64,000 bases of DNA from Cyanobacterium aponinum PCC 10605 (lineage in GTDB: Bacteria; Cyanobacteriota; Cyanobacteriia; Cyanobacteriales; Cyanobacteriaceae), in contig NC_019776.1 in NCBI RefSeq assembly GCF_000317675.1, positions 930,001 to 994,000 of the forward strand. Direction: 5' to 3'. The position numbers and the translations under genes were made by a program. Under the pieces are notes generated by a model. The model did no database searches. It had not been told where the DNA came from and saw only the letters and a list, made by a program, of their open reading frames with translations. This document shows, one piece after another, positions 36,420 to 46,007 of the stretch. Position 1 is the stretch's first letter. Every line of letters begins with the position of its first letter.

Positions 36420-37949
36420 TTAAAGTCTTCGCCACCTTCTACCATCACGATTTAGTAGAAACTCAGCCTCTGCTGGTTGCCATGTACCTGCCTCATAAAA
36501 AGGTATAGAATTAGGATCAGCAGGGGCATCCCAAGCAGTTAAAGCCGGTGTCACCACTCGCCATGCTTCCTCCACTTCATCAGCACGGGTAAATAAGGTT
36601 TGGTCTCCCAACATACAATCAAGCAGTAAACGGTGATAAGCGTCAGCAGTTGCCATACCAAAAGACGAACCATAACTAAAATCCATATCCACCGTGCGGG
36701 TGCGTAACTCGGCCCCTAACATTTTTGCCTCAAACCTTAAAGAAATACCCTCATTGGGTTGGATTCTCAAAGCTAGGATATTGGGATTAGTTTGTTGTGC
36801 CGCCGATTGGAAAATAGTTAAAGGCACATTTTTAAATTGAATGGCAATTTCAGAAACTTTTTTTGGCAATCTCTTACCAGTGCGTAGATAAAATGGCACA
36901 CCCTGCCAACGCCAATTATCCACCATTAGTTTTAAAGCGACAAAAGTCGGGGTTGTTGATAAAGGATTAACGTCTTTTTCTTCCCTATAACCGGGTATAG
37001 GTTTTCCTTTCATCCATCCCCCAGTATATTGTCCCCTAATGGCACTTTTTTCTAGGTTTTTAATATCGGCTAAGTGAGTGCCTTGTAATACTTTGACTTT
37101 TTCGCCCCTAATACTGTCGGCACTAATGCCACTAGGTGCTTCCATTGCTGTTAGACAAAATAACTGTAACAGATGATTTTGCACCATATCTCTTAATGCC
37201 CCGGCAGTTTCATAGTATCCTGCCCTTTCTTCTACCCCTACTGTTTCAGCTACGGTAATTTGAATATTGTCAATATAGTTACGATTCCATAAAGGTTCAA
37301 AAATAGCATTAGCAAAGCGAAAAACTAATAAATTCTGTACCGTTTCTTTACCTAAATAATGGTCAATACGATATACCTGCTCTTCCTTGCAAACATTTTG
37401 GACAATGCGATTAAGTACCTGCGCACTGCTTAAATCTTTTCCAAAGGGTTTTTCTATTACTAGACGATGCTTTAAAGGCTCAGTTAACATTTTAGCCGCC
37501 CCTAATTGCTTGATAGCGGCGGGGAAAAATTTAGGAGACACTGCTAAATAAAAAACACGGTTTCCTCTTGTGCCTCTTTTGCCGTCTAATTCACCAAGAA
37601 AAGTTTTTAATTTTTGGTAACTTTCTCCCTCATCCATATTCCCGGCACAGTAGTAAAGCCCTTGGGCAAAATCTTCCCATAACTCTTCTTTACCTATGCC
37701 ATCGGAAAATTCTTCTATACCTTGACGCATTTGTTGACGGAAATAGTCGTGACTCCATTCCCTTCTTGCTACCCCTACTATGGTCATTTCGGCTGGTAGT
37801 CTGCCCTCTTTTTTCAGTTGATACAAGGCTGGAACAAGTTTCCGTTGGGTGAGATCCCCAGATGCTCCAAATATGACTAATATTAAAGGTTCTGGGGTTT
37901 TTGCCTGTTTCAACCCCACCCTTAAAGGATTTTCTTGTAATGTCAGCAT
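36420..37949 (-). CDS. zwf: Glucose-6-phosphate 1-dehydrogenase
   Basis: First enzyme of the oxidative pentose phosphate pathway, making NADPH in the dark. The coenzyme fold ([20 protein letters not shown]), the substrate site [13 protein letters not shown] and the C-terminal [14 protein letters not shown] region are all present. The ATG at 37949 gives 509 residues, the usual length; an upstream TTG is less likely. Gene pairing with opcA is the cyanobacterial rule, and OpcA makes the enzyme responsive to redox state. Confidence 0.97.
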   Translation of the reverse strand: MLTLQENPLRVGLKQAKTPEPLILVIFGASGDLTQRKLVPALYQLKKEGRLPAEMTIVGVARREWSHDYFRQQMRQGIEEFSDGIGKEELWEDFAQGLYYCAGNMDEGESYQKLKTFLGELDGKRGTRGNRVFYLAVSPKFFPAAIKQLGAAKMLTEPLKHRLVIEKPFGKDLSSAQVLNRIVQNVCKEEQVYRIDHYLGKETVQNLLVFRFANAIFEPLWNRNYIDNIQITVAETVGVEERAGYYETAGALRDMVQNHLLQLFCLTAMEAPSGISADSIRGEKVKVLQGTHLADIKNLEKSAIRGQYTGGWMKGKPIPGYREEKDVNPLSTTPTFVALKLMVDNWRWQGVPFYLRTGKRLPKKVSEIAIQFKNVPLTIFQSAAQQTNPNILALRIQPNEGISLRFEAKMLGAELRTRTVDMDFSYGSSFGMATADAYHRLLLDCMLGDQTLFTRADEVEEAWRVVTPALTAWDAPADPNSIPFYEAGTWQPAEAEFLLNRDGRRWRRL

Positions 37950-38624
37950 TCCATTTCTAATTGTGAACAACCACTTTCATTCTAGTTATTCTCATCAGAT
38001 ATGATTTATTTTCTTCTGATGGTTAAAGTTTTGTAAATTTCATTAACCTTTTACTTGAAAATTGATGAAAAAGTAGTGTTGCCGAGCATAGACAACAGGC
38101 ATCTGACAACAAGTAAAGAGCAAAATAATTTTTGGAAAACTAAAATTGTGAGTTTGTTAAGTTTGAGTTATTTGAGCAAATAGAGTTTCCCAATCACTGG
38201 TAATTAACCTCAGTTCTGGTTAAGAATATCCGATAAGGTTAGGTGTCAGGTTGCAGGTTGCAGGTGTCAGGGATAGGGGAATGGGGAGATGAGGTGATGG
38301 GGGGAGAGGTGGCAGGTATCAGGTGGCAGGTGTCAGGTTTAAGGGAGTAATGAGTAACCAGTAACGAGTAATTATCAACTATTCACTATTCACTATTCAC
38401 TATTCATTATTCATTATTCATTATTCACTATTCACCTTTGCCCTTTTAACTTTGTCTTTTTTTACATTATCTCTTCACTGTGACGAAAAAGTAAATTTTA
38501 GATATTATTGTTAATTGCTTACCAAAAAAATGTAAACTAAGAAACAGTCTAATGATCTGCTTTTAGCTTTGATTATTCATGCAAACTAAGTAAGCAGAAT
38601 ATAAAACCTATATAGATAAGGAAT
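37950..38624. other. Long spacer rich in heptamer repeats
   Basis: 675 bases between divergent zwf and acpP. Bases 38240-38434 are almost wholly heptameric repeats (listed separately). The rest is AT-rich and should hold the acpP and zwf promoters. I see no ORF with coding character. Confidence 0.6.
38240..38434. repeat. Composite heptamer array AGGTGTC, AGGTTGC, GAGTAAC, TATTCAC, TATTCAT
   Basis: Several heptamer types in sequence: AGGTGTC/AGGTTGC units (38240-38270), AGGTGGC/AGGTATC/AGGTGTC units (38308-38342), GAGTAAC/CAGTAAC/GAGTAAT (38348-38371), then a run of about eight TATTCAC/TATTCAT units ending at 38434. It is the longest such array in the window. Confidence 0.9.
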
Positions 38625-38873
38625 ATGAATCAAGAAATATTAGAAAAAGTAAAAGAAATCGTTGTTGAACAACTTGATGTTGATGCTGATAAGGTAACTC
38701 CTGAGGCAAATTTTGTTAATGATTTAGATGCTGATTCCCTTGATGTAGTGGAGTTAGTTATGGCTTTAGAAGAAGCATTTGAAATTGAGATTTCTGATGA
38801 AGAAGCGGAAAAAATTGCAACCGTTGGTGCGGCTGTTGAGCATATTGAAAGCAAAACCACTGCGGCGGCTTAG
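38625..38873 (+). CDS. acpP: Acyl carrier protein
   Basis: An 82-residue acidic four-helix protein carrying fatty acyl chains on phosphopantetheine attached to S38 in [25 protein letters not shown] stands close before the ATG. fabF follows in the same direction after 325 bases, the normal cyanobacterial order. Confidence 0.98.
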   Translation: MNQEILEKVKEIVVEQLDVDADKVTPEANFVNDLDADSLDVVELVMALEEAFEIEISDEEAEKIATVGAAVEHIESKTTAAA

Positions 38874-39198
38874 TTACTGCATTTAATTAACTAAAACTTA
38901 CACTGAGTTAGTTAAAGACATTTTCAGGGATAGGAGATGGGGAATAGTAGTGTTGGTTTTCTGAATTTACACTGTTGCCTCTAACCTGTTACCTGATAAC
39001 TTTCCTGATCAATTTAGTTACTCAATTTGAGGGCTAATTAACCATTAATTGTTAAATTTATATTTTCAGCATGCCATCGATTGTTTCCTATTTAAGAGCA
39101 AAATCGATAGGTGTAACTATATTTTTCTATAAGAATTATTAAGTATTATTTTTACCTGAAATAGGTAAATTTTAAGTTTTTATATATATTAGAAAATT
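38874..39198. other. Spacer between acpP and fabF
   Basis: 325 bases, AT-rich. I see no ORF and no convincing hairpin; fabF may use its own promoter from within this spacer. Confidence 0.45.
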
Positions 39199-40449
39199 AT
39201 GACTAATCTACAATTGAAAAGAGTGGTAGTAACTGGTTTAGGTGCTATTACTCCTATTGGTAATAATTTGGATGAATACTGGCAGGGATTAATTACAGCT
39301 AAAAATGGTATCGGTAAAATTACTTGTTTTGATACTTCTGATTATGCTTGTAAGATAGCTGGTGAGGTTAAAGGTTTTGATCCTTTAGCTTACATGGAAA
39401 AAAAAGAAGCGAAACGTATGGCTCGTTTTTCTCAGTTTGCGGTTGCGGCGAGTAAAATGGCTTTAGAAGATGCCCAGTTAACCATTAATGATGATAATGC
39501 TAATGATGTTGGTATTGTCATTGGTACTGGAGTTGGTGGCTTGAGTGTTATGGAAGAACAAAATGAGGTTTTGTTAACTAAAGGACCTGGGCGTGTTACT
39601 CCTTTCCTCGTACCGACGATGATTTCTAATATGGCGGCGGGTTTGACGGCTATTCATACAGGGGCGAAAGGTCCTAATTCTTGCTCTGTAACTGCTTGTG
39701 CGGCGGGTTCAAATTCCATTGGGGATGCTTTTCGTTTAGTCCAATCTGGCTATGCTAAAGCGATGATTTGTGGTGGCACGGAGGCGGCAATTACTCGCCT
39801 TGCGATGGCTGGTTTTGCTTCGGCAAAAGCTCTTTCTACCCGTAATGATAGCCCTGAATCTGCTAGTCGTCCTTTTGATGCCGATAGGGATGGTTTTGTG
39901 ATGGGGGAAGGTTGTGGTATTCTGATTCTGGAAGAAAGGGAAAGTGCGATCGCACGTGGAGCAAGAATTTATGCGGAAATGGTGGGTTATGGTATGACTT
40001 GCGATGCTTACCATATGACTGCCCCTGTGCCTGAAGGTTTAGGTGCAACCAGAGCCATTGAGTTAGCTTTAAAAGATGGTGGTTTAGCTCCTGATCAGGT
40101 ATCTTATATTAATGCTCATGGTACAAGTACTCCTGCCAATGATACAACGGAGACAAAGGCAATAAAAAGAGCATTGGGGGATCATGCTTACAAAATAGCC
40201 ATCAGTTCTACTAAATCAATGACAGGGCATTTATTGGGTGGTTCTGGGGGTATTGAAGCTGTAGCCACTGTAATGGCGATCGCATCTGACATTGTACCTC
40301 CGACAATTAACTTACAAAATCCTGACCCAGATTGTGATTTAGATTATGTGCCTCATGAAAGCCGTAAATTAACCGTTGATGTGGCTTTGTCTAATTCTTT
40401 TGGTTTTGGTGGACATAATGTCACCCTCGCTTTTAAAAAACACAATTAG
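39199..40449 (+). CDS. fabF: 3-oxoacyl-ACP synthase II
   Basis: Condensing enzyme of fatty acid elongation, 416 residues. The Cys-His-His triad is in place: C in NSCSVTACAAGSNSIGDAF, H in NAHGTSTPANDTTETKAI and H in STKSMTGHLLGGSGGIEA. The N-terminus is VVVTGLGAITPIGNN and the C-terminus SNSFGFGGHNVTLAFKK. KAS II activity favours longer and unsaturated chains and supports cold adaptation. Two copies of a structured repeat start right after its stop codon. Confidence 0.98.
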   Translation: MTNLQLKRVVVTGLGAITPIGNNLDEYWQGLITAKNGIGKITCFDTSDYACKIAGEVKGFDPLAYMEKKEAKRMARFSQFAVAASKMALEDAQLTINDDNANDVGIVIGTGVGGLSVMEEQNEVLLTKGPGRVTPFLVPTMISNMAAGLTAIHTGAKGPNSCSVTACAAGSNSIGDAFRLVQSGYAKAMICGGTEAAITRLAMAGFASAKALSTRNDSPESASRPFDADRDGFVMGEGCGILILEERESAIARGARIYAEMVGYGMTCDAYHMTAPVPEGLGATRAIELALKDGGLAPDQVSYINAHGTSTPANDTTETKAIKRALGDHAYKIAISSTKSMTGHLLGGSGGIEAVATVMAIASDIVPPTINLQNPDPDCDLDYVPHESRKLTVDVALSNSFGFGGHNVTLAFKKHN

Positions 40450-40450
40450 G

Positions 40451-40555
40451 AGTTCGGAGAGAACGCTCGAGCGCTCGTACACTCCTTTCAGTCGTGAACG
40501 GAGTTCAGAGAGTTCGCCTTCGGCTCTTACACTCCTTTCAGTCGTGAACAGAGTT
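40451..40555 (+). repeat. Tandem pair of the gene-3'-end hairpin repeat, copies 1 and 2
   Basis: Two units with a 50-base period directly after fabF. Each ends in TACACTCC-TTTCAGTCGTGAA-C(G/A)GAGTT (40478-40505 and 40528-40555). The core folds as ACTCC/GGAGT plus TTCA/TGAA with a GTCG loop. Upstream of the core are GTTC-GGAGA-GAAC and the palindrome CGCTCGAGCG in copy 1, replaced by CGCCTTCGGCTC in copy 2. A third copy follows trpF. Confidence 0.88.
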
Positions 40556-40615
40556 AAGATAAAAAGAAATTTCCCCCTAACACCCCAACACCTCAACACC
40601 CTAATCCCCCAATCC

Positions 40616-41062
40616 ATGAGTTATCAAGTAGAATTAAGGGCGGCAAAAATTCCCTATATAGGTGCGATCGCAGTTCATTATTGGTTTGTAATTCATGAAC
40701 AAGTATCGGAAAGATGGGAAATTTGGCAAACTAAAAGCCTTGTGAGCAGTAGTTGGGGACATTTGCATAAAAATTTGATGAATCCTACTCGTGGGGTAGG
40801 TAACGGAGGAAGCTGGCAAGAATATGTTTGGCAAGGAGAAGAAGCCGATAATTTGCAAACAATCATCCGAAAAACTCCCCAAATTTATCCCTATAATTAT
40901 CTATATCGCTACTATCCTGGTCCTAATAGCAATACTTATATTCAATGGATTTTAGATAAAAGTCAAATTAGGTATTCTTTAGGTCGTAAAGGCTTAGGGA
41001 AAAACTATCATCGTTTCTTTAGCAAATACGAGGCAATTGCTCTCCTGTCAACATTTCAATAA
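40616..41062 (+). CDS. DUF3750 family protein
   Basis: A 148-residue soluble protein of the DUF3750 family: YQVELRAAKIPYIGAIAVHYWFVIHE...ERWEIWQTK, SWGHLHKNLM and YRYYPGPNSNTYIQWIL. The pattern of conserved H, W and N-C-like residues suggests an enzyme fold but no activity is known. The ATG at 40616 is the natural N-terminus; the frame stays open upstream through repeats. No SD. Its last 44 bases overlap the end of hypE on the other strand. Confidence 0.85.
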   Translation: MSYQVELRAAKIPYIGAIAVHYWFVIHEQVSERWEIWQTKSLVSSSWGHLHKNLMNPTRGVGNGGSWQEYVWQGEEADNLQTIIRKTPQIYPYNYLYRYYPGPNSNTYIQWILDKSQIRYSLGRKGLGKNYHRFFSKYEAIALLSTFQ

Positions 41063-42065
41063 TTCTTTTTGATCCCAGTTTATTTTCTAAAATTACCCTT
41101 CCTTTTTCTTTTTTTTCTACTTTTCCAATAATAGTAGCTAAGGGATTTTCTTGCTTAAAAATAGAAAGTGCTTTTTCTGCTTCATTTTTGGGAATAAAAG
41201 CGATAAATCTTCCTTCATTCGCAATGTATAAAGGATCAAAACCTAAAATTTCACAAGCTCCTTTTACTTCTTCTTGAACGGGAATAAACTTTTCTTGAAT
41301 AATCATTTCTGAGTCACTATCTATGGCGATTTCATTCAAAATACTAGCTAATCCCCCTCTGGTTATATCCCTTAAACAGTGAATATTAATTCCTGAGTTG
41401 ATTAATTGTAAAACTAAATGATTCAAGGGGGCGCAATCACTTTCAATAGTTGTTTCAAACTCTAATTCCTCTCTTAATGCCATAATCGCAATGCCATGTC
41501 TGCCAATATCACCACTCAGAATAATTACGTCTTCTTCTTGAATCTGTTGAGGGTTAATCGTTAAATTATGCTCAATAATACCAACTCCACTGGTATTAAT
41601 AAATATCCCATCTCCCTTACCCTTTTCAACTACTTTGGTATCTCCTGTAACAATCTTTACCTGACTAATTTCAGAGGCTTGTTTGATAGACTTTATCACC
41701 TCCCAAAAAGTAGCAAAAGATAATCCCTCTTCCAAGATAAAACTAAGACTCAAATAAAGAGGTTTTGCCCCTGCCATTGCTAAATCATTTACCGTGCCAT
41801 AAACTGCCATTGAGCCTATATTTCCCCCCGGGAAAAACAGAGGATTTACTACGTAAGAGTCTGTTGTAAAAGCTATCTTATTACTGGTTAAATTTAAAAT
41901 AGCTGAATCATGTTCAACGAAATTACCATTAGAAAAAACAGGTAATAACATATTATCAATTAACTGTTTCATTAACTTTCCTCCCCCTCCATGAGCCATT
42001 AAAATATGGGGATACTTTGTTATCGGTAAAGGACAGTTTAAGGAAAAATTTGTTTGATTACTCAC
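41019..42065 (-). CDS. hypE: Hydrogenase expression/formation protein HypE
   Basis: Enzyme that dehydrates the carbamoyl group on its C-terminal cysteine to give the cyanide ligand of NiFe-hydrogenase. The AIR-synthase-like fold is recognisable (HILMAHGGGGKLMKQLIDNML, FTTDSYVVNPLFFPGGNIGSMAVYGTVNDLAM), and the protein ends in the required PRIC with the acceptor cysteine last. No other hyp or hox gene is in this window. Convergent overlap of 44 bases with the DUF3750 gene. Confidence 0.96.
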   Translation of the reverse strand: MSNQTNFSLNCPLPITKYPHILMAHGGGGKLMKQLIDNMLLPVFSNGNFVEHDSAILNLTSNKIAFTTDSYVVNPLFFPGGNIGSMAVYGTVNDLAMAGAKPLYLSLSFILEEGLSFATFWEVIKSIKQASEISQVKIVTGDTKVVEKGKGDGIFINTSGVGIIEHNLTINPQQIQEEDVIILSGDIGRHGIAIMALREELEFETTIESDCAPLNHLVLQLINSGINIHCLRDITRGGLASILNEIAIDSDSEMIIQEKFIPVQEEVKGACEILGFDPLYIANEGRFIAFIPKNEAEKALSIFKQENPLATIIGKVEKKEKGRVILENKLGSKRIIEMLTGEQLPRIC

Positions 42066-42220
42066 TATTTTTTATAGCTCAAAACAAGATAATTCTTACT
42101 TCAAGTATAGTAGTGCATATTCTTTAAAACTGCTATATATTTTTTCTGATCTAATTATGAATTCCTCATATAGAATAAAACGTAAATGTTATCGATTTAG
42201 TTTTTATATAAAGAATTATT

Positions 42221-42688
42221 ATGTTTGAAGAAGTTAATGAACAAATTAAAAGTAAGGTATTAGCATTGTTTTTTATGAAGTTTAAAATATCTCCTACCTA
42301 TTCTCTAACAATCATTGAAAAATGGTTTACGGAAAATTCTTGGGCAGATTGGGAAACTTTATATAATTTAATTCAAAACGCATTGGTAAGAGTAGAAAAT
42401 AATAATTTGATTAATTTGTATGAACAAAAAATTTGCCAATTAGTTAATGATATGAGAGGTTTAGGGGGGATTGAAATTAAGAACAGAAATTATCGCTTAA
42501 AAACTTATCCTCTTTGTTTTATAGGTTCAGAAGCAGTCAATTGGATGGAAAAAAAGTATGATATTTCTAAGGCAGAAGCTCTAAAATTAGGTCAAACTTT
42601 AATTAATGAAAAGATTATTCACCATGTAACTGATGATCATGATTTTAAAAATGATTATTTATTCTATAGATTTTATCTTGATGAATAA
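42221..42688 (+). CDS. DEP domain-containing protein
   Basis: A 155-residue protein. The C-terminal half is a DEP domain (IEIKNRNYRLKTYPLCFIGSEAVNWMEKKYDISKAEALKLGQTLINEKIIHHV...YLFYRFYLD), a winged-helix fold used for membrane or protein targeting in signalling. The N-terminal 70 residues are helical and unknown. No catalytic domain is attached, which suggests an adaptor role (inference). Confidence 0.85.
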   Translation: MFEEVNEQIKSKVLALFFMKFKISPTYSLTIIEKWFTENSWADWETLYNLIQNALVRVENNNLINLYEQKICQLVNDMRGLGGIEIKNRNYRLKTYPLCFIGSEAVNWMEKKYDISKAEALKLGQTLINEKIIHHVTDDHDFKNDYLFYRFYLDE

Positions 42689-42776
42689 TTGAGTATTTTA
42701 TTTGGATTTTTCTATCATGATAAAAATGTATGTCTCTGTATGAACTTAATTACAAATATTGAAAAAAGTTAAATTT

Positions 42777-43613
42777 ATGTTTTTTCAAAATATCCGAAAA
42801 ATTTTCCCGTTTATTTTTAATATCAAATCAAGACGAAATCAAACCTTTAAAACTTTATTTTTCTCAACTTTTAGTTTGACAATTCTTATCAATATTCTGA
42901 TGAATTCGATCGCAGTTTTTCTTTTTTCTGGTAGTATAATTTTAAGTGCTAATCCTAGCCTCGCTCAGACTTCGATTAATAGCGGTTTCAACCCTCAACA
43001 ATGGTTACTTAACGCCCTACAATGGATTGACAGTCTTGGGGTAATGGGTGCGATCGCATTTATGCTTATTTATGTAATTGCCACAGTTGCTTTTTTACCC
43101 GGTTCAATTTTAACTCTCGGTGCGGGAGTGGTTTTTGGCATTTTTTGGGGTTCAATTTACGTTTTTATTGGTGCCACCATTGGGGCAACTTTAGCATTTT
43201 TAGTCGGAAGATATATTGCACGGGGATGGGTTGCTAGTAAAATTGAAGGAAATAAAAAATTTCAAGCTATAGATGAAGCAGTGGGTAGAGAGGGTTTAAA
43301 AATAGTTTTGTTAACCCGTCTTTCTCCAGTTTTTCCCTTTAATTTACTTAATTATGCCTATGGAGTCACAAGAGTTACTCTCAAAGATTATGTGATTGCC
43401 TCAGTGGGAATGTTTCCCGGTACGATTATGTATGTTTATATCGGCTCACTAGCCGGTAATTTGGCAACTATCGGCACACAAAGCACATCCGTGAATCCTG
43501 TCGCCCAATGGAGCATTAGAATTATTGGTTTTCTTGCTACTGTTGCTGTTACTGTGTATATAACCAAGATTGCCAAAAAAGCCCTCGATAAATCAATTTT
43601 AGATGAAGTTTAG
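42777..43613 (+). CDS. TVP38/TMEM64 family membrane protein
   Basis: A 278-residue inner-membrane protein with the VTT (DedA-like) domain: FLPGSILTLGAGVVFGIFWGSIYVFIGATIGATLAFLVGRYIARGWV and LTRLSPVFPFNLLNYAYGVTRVTLKDYVIAS. DedA-superfamily proteins move lipids across the bilayer. The first 60 residues include an extra hydrophobic helix. I start at ATG 42777, not at the upstream TTG. It precedes a disulfide oxidoreductase gene by 179 bases in the same direction, a pairing I have seen often in bacteria. Confidence 0.9.
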   Translation: MFFQNIRKIFPFIFNIKSRRNQTFKTLFFSTFSLTILINILMNSIAVFLFSGSIILSANPSLAQTSINSGFNPQQWLLNALQWIDSLGVMGAIAFMLIYVIATVAFLPGSILTLGAGVVFGIFWGSIYVFIGATIGATLAFLVGRYIARGWVASKIEGNKKFQAIDEAVGREGLKIVLLTRLSPVFPFNLLNYAYGVTRVTLKDYVIASVGMFPGTIMYVYIGSLAGNLATIGTQSTSVNPVAQWSIRIIGFLATVAVTVYITKIAKKALDKSILDEV

Positions 43614-43792
43614 AAAAATCATCGCTCTCTTATTTTTTGTCATGAGACATGTTTACAGAAATTAGGTAAGGGTAAAAAAAGCAATTCTTAACAGGTGAAA
43701 ATTAATTATAATTGTAGCTTCAGATTTAGAAAAATAGCATTCTATTAAAAAACTAATTTATCTCTATTTTAAATTTAACAAAAGATAAAATA

Positions 43793-45328
43793 ATGAACAG
43801 TAAAATAACAGAAATATTGCCTTCTGACCAGTATAATCAACAACTAATTTCCCTTGTGCATCCCCACGATTGGATTAACCCTAACCCCCAAAAACAATAT
43901 GATTTAGTTGTTATAGGTGCTGGTACAGCAGGATTAGTAGTGGCCGCAGGAGCGGCAGGTTTAGATTTAGGCTTAAAAATAGCTTTAATTGAAAAGCATT
44001 TAATGGGAGGAGATTGTTTAAATTTTGGTTGTGTACCTTCTAAAGCAATTATCAGATCTGGAAAAATAATTGGGGAGATTTTAAAAGCAGAAAAACTAGG
44101 TATAAAAACCCAAGAAAATGAGATTGATTTTGCTTATATTATGGAAAGAATGAGAAAAATAAGAGCGGGTATCAGTCATCATGATTCAGCACAAAGATTT
44201 AAAAATTTAGGAATAGATGTCTTTTTTGGTTCAGCTCATTTTTTTGATCAAAATACTATCGAAGTAGAAGGGTTAAAACTTCATTATAAAAAAGCTGTTA
44301 TTGCCACTGGTGCTAAACCAATTATTCCTAATATTGAAGGTATCAACGATGTTAATTTCTATACTAATGAAACTATTTTTTCTCTAACTAAATTACCTCC
44401 TAGTTTAGCAGTTATGGGAGGAGGTGCGATCGGTTCTGAACTAGCCCAAGTCTTTAATCGTCTTGGTTCACAAGTAACACTGTTACATAAACATGACTAT
44501 ATTCTCAATAAAGAAGATAAACAAGCAAGAGAAATTATCCAAAATACATTTCTGCAAGAAGGAATTAATTTAATTTTAAATTCCCAAATATTAAAAGTAG
44601 AGTTAACAGAAAATGGGAAAAAAATTGACTATATTTCCAATGGTCAAAAAAATTCAATTACCGTATCTGATATTTTAGTTTGTATTGGTAGAGAACCAAA
44701 TATAAAAGAGCTAAATTTAGAAAAAGTAGGAGTAGAATATGATCTCAAAAAAGGAGTTAAAATAAATGATTATTTACAAACAACAAATCCGAGAATTTTC
44801 GCCGCAGGGGATGTCTGTTTAGGAGAAAAATTTACTCATACTGCCGATGCCGCCGCCCGAATTGTCATCAAAAATACTCTCTTTTCTCCCTTTGGTTTGG
44901 GTAAAGCAAAATTTAGTGATTTGATTATCCCCAGAGTAACATATACTGATCCTGAAGTAGCTCACGTGGGAAAATCCCCTCATCAATTAGTAACAGAAGG
45001 ATTAGATTTTAATACCATAACAGTTTTAATGGATAAAGTCGATCGCGCCATTACCGATGAAGAAACAGAGGGATTTGTCAAAATATATCATCAAAAAAAT
45101 TCAGATAAAATTTTAGGTGCAACCATTGTCGCAAGTCATGCAGGAGAAATGATTTCTGAAATTACCCTAGCAATGGTAAACAATATCGGTTTAAACGGTA
45201 TATCCAAAGTTATTCACTCATATCCCACTCAGGCAGAAGCAATCAAAAAAGCCGCCGATGCCTACCGTCGCACATTATTAACCCCTCAGTCTCGTCGAAT
45301 ACTCAAATTACTGAGCAAGTTGACTTAA
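43793..45328 (+). CDS. Mercuric reductase-like FAD/NAD(P) disulfide oxidoreductase
   Basis: A 511-residue class I pyridine nucleotide-disulfide oxidoreductase. FAD site DLVVIGAGTAGLVVAAGAAGL, redox pair GGDCLNFGCVPSKA, NAD(P) site AVMGGGAIGSELAQVF, second FAD motif PRIFAAGDVC, and a dimerisation domain. It lacks both the N-terminal heavy-metal domain and the C-terminal cysteine pair of true MerA, so mercury reduction is unlikely. C-terminal HSYPTQAEAIKKAADAYRR has the His-Glu-like pair region of the family. The neighbour is a TVP38 protein. Substrate unknown. Confidence 0.88.
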   Translation: MNSKITEILPSDQYNQQLISLVHPHDWINPNPQKQYDLVVIGAGTAGLVVAAGAAGLDLGLKIALIEKHLMGGDCLNFGCVPSKAIIRSGKIIGEILKAEKLGIKTQENEIDFAYIMERMRKIRAGISHHDSAQRFKNLGIDVFFGSAHFFDQNTIEVEGLKLHYKKAVIATGAKPIIPNIEGINDVNFYTNETIFSLTKLPPSLAVMGGGAIGSELAQVFNRLGSQVTLLHKHDYILNKEDKQAREIIQNTFLQEGINLILNSQILKVELTENGKKIDYISNGQKNSITVSDILVCIGREPNIKELNLEKVGVEYDLKKGVKINDYLQTTNPRIFAAGDVCLGEKFTHTADAAARIVIKNTLFSPFGLGKAKFSDLIIPRVTYTDPEVAHVGKSPHQLVTEGLDFNTITVLMDKVDRAITDEETEGFVKIYHQKNSDKILGATIVASHAGEMISEITLAMVNNIGLNGISKVIHSYPTQAEAIKKAADAYRRTLLTPQSRRILKLLSKLT

Positions 45329-45357
45329 AAGTTAGAGATTTAGAGAGCAAAAAAATA

Positions 45358-45430
45358 AGCCATCTACCGGACTTGAACCGGTAACCTTTCGATTACAAGT
45401 CGAGTGCTCTACCAATTGAGCTAAGATGGC
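45358..45430 (-). tRNA. tRNA-Thr (anticodon TGT)
   Basis: A 73-nt tRNA on the minus strand: acceptor GCCATCT/AGATGGC, D arm GCTCAATTGGTAGAGC, anticodon loop CTTGTAA (TGT, threonine), T arm ACCGG-TTCAAGT-CCGGT. Discriminator U, no encoded CCA. Confidence 0.96.
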
Positions 45431-45641
45431 GGAGTGGGAAATATTTTCCACTGAGTTATATATCGTAACGAAATTTGATTCTATTGTCAAGAAAATATGA
45501 TTTTGCTTTTCTGACAGTTTACAATTTCCTTGAGTTGGATATTTAAAAGGTAAAAAACCATAGCCGATAATGCTTAGAGAATAGTCCAAAGATTTAATTA
45601 TTCTCAATTTTCACTTTTCATGAGCTTTACAAATTCATGAA

Positions 45642-46007
45642 TTATTTATCATTACTACAAATAATTTTAGAGATAATTTCGGCGGTTTTCGGCTTTTGCC
45701 ATAATGGTTTTAAGGGTTTATTAATTAACAAACGATAGCGATAAAAATTCAAAGACTCAAATAATAAACCTGCGATCGCACAAGTAACAGCTATAATTAA
45801 AATACCAAATATACCAGAACCTTCGCCAAAAGTAGCCAGAAAATGCCAGATTTGTGCATAAGCGTAGTTAATAAAAGGAGAAATGAGCGGGAAATGCCCC
45901 ATAACACCCAAAATAGCTAAAACTACCGTAAATAGAACAATAGGCAAAGCAAAACTAACTAAAGAAGTTAGTAATAAAGACAAAAGTAAAGATAACCAGA
46001 TATTCAT
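45642..46007 (-). CDS. Hypothetical membrane protein
   Basis: A 121-residue protein with three to four hydrophobic segments (about 3-33, 38-58, 65-88) and a basic C-terminal tail (RYRLLINKPLKPLWQKPK). I do not recognise a family. The start at 46007 is supported by GGGAG eight bases before the ATG; an upstream TTG is weaker. Confidence 0.72.
   Translation of the reverse strand: MNIWLSLLLSLLLTSLVSFALPIVLFTVVLAILGVMGHFPLISPFINYAYAQIWHFLATFGEGSGIFGILIIAVTCAIAGLLFESLNFYRYRLLINKPLKPLWQKPKTAEIISKIICSNDK

Noticed and set aside
36314-36448. Longer N-terminus for OpcA
   Set aside because: The additional 45 codons overlap zwf's end and translate repeat sequence; the family starts at MTTPLVSLQ.
43793-45328. 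True mercuric reductase
   Set aside because: No N-terminal metal-binding domain and no C-terminal cysteine pair; no merR or merT near.
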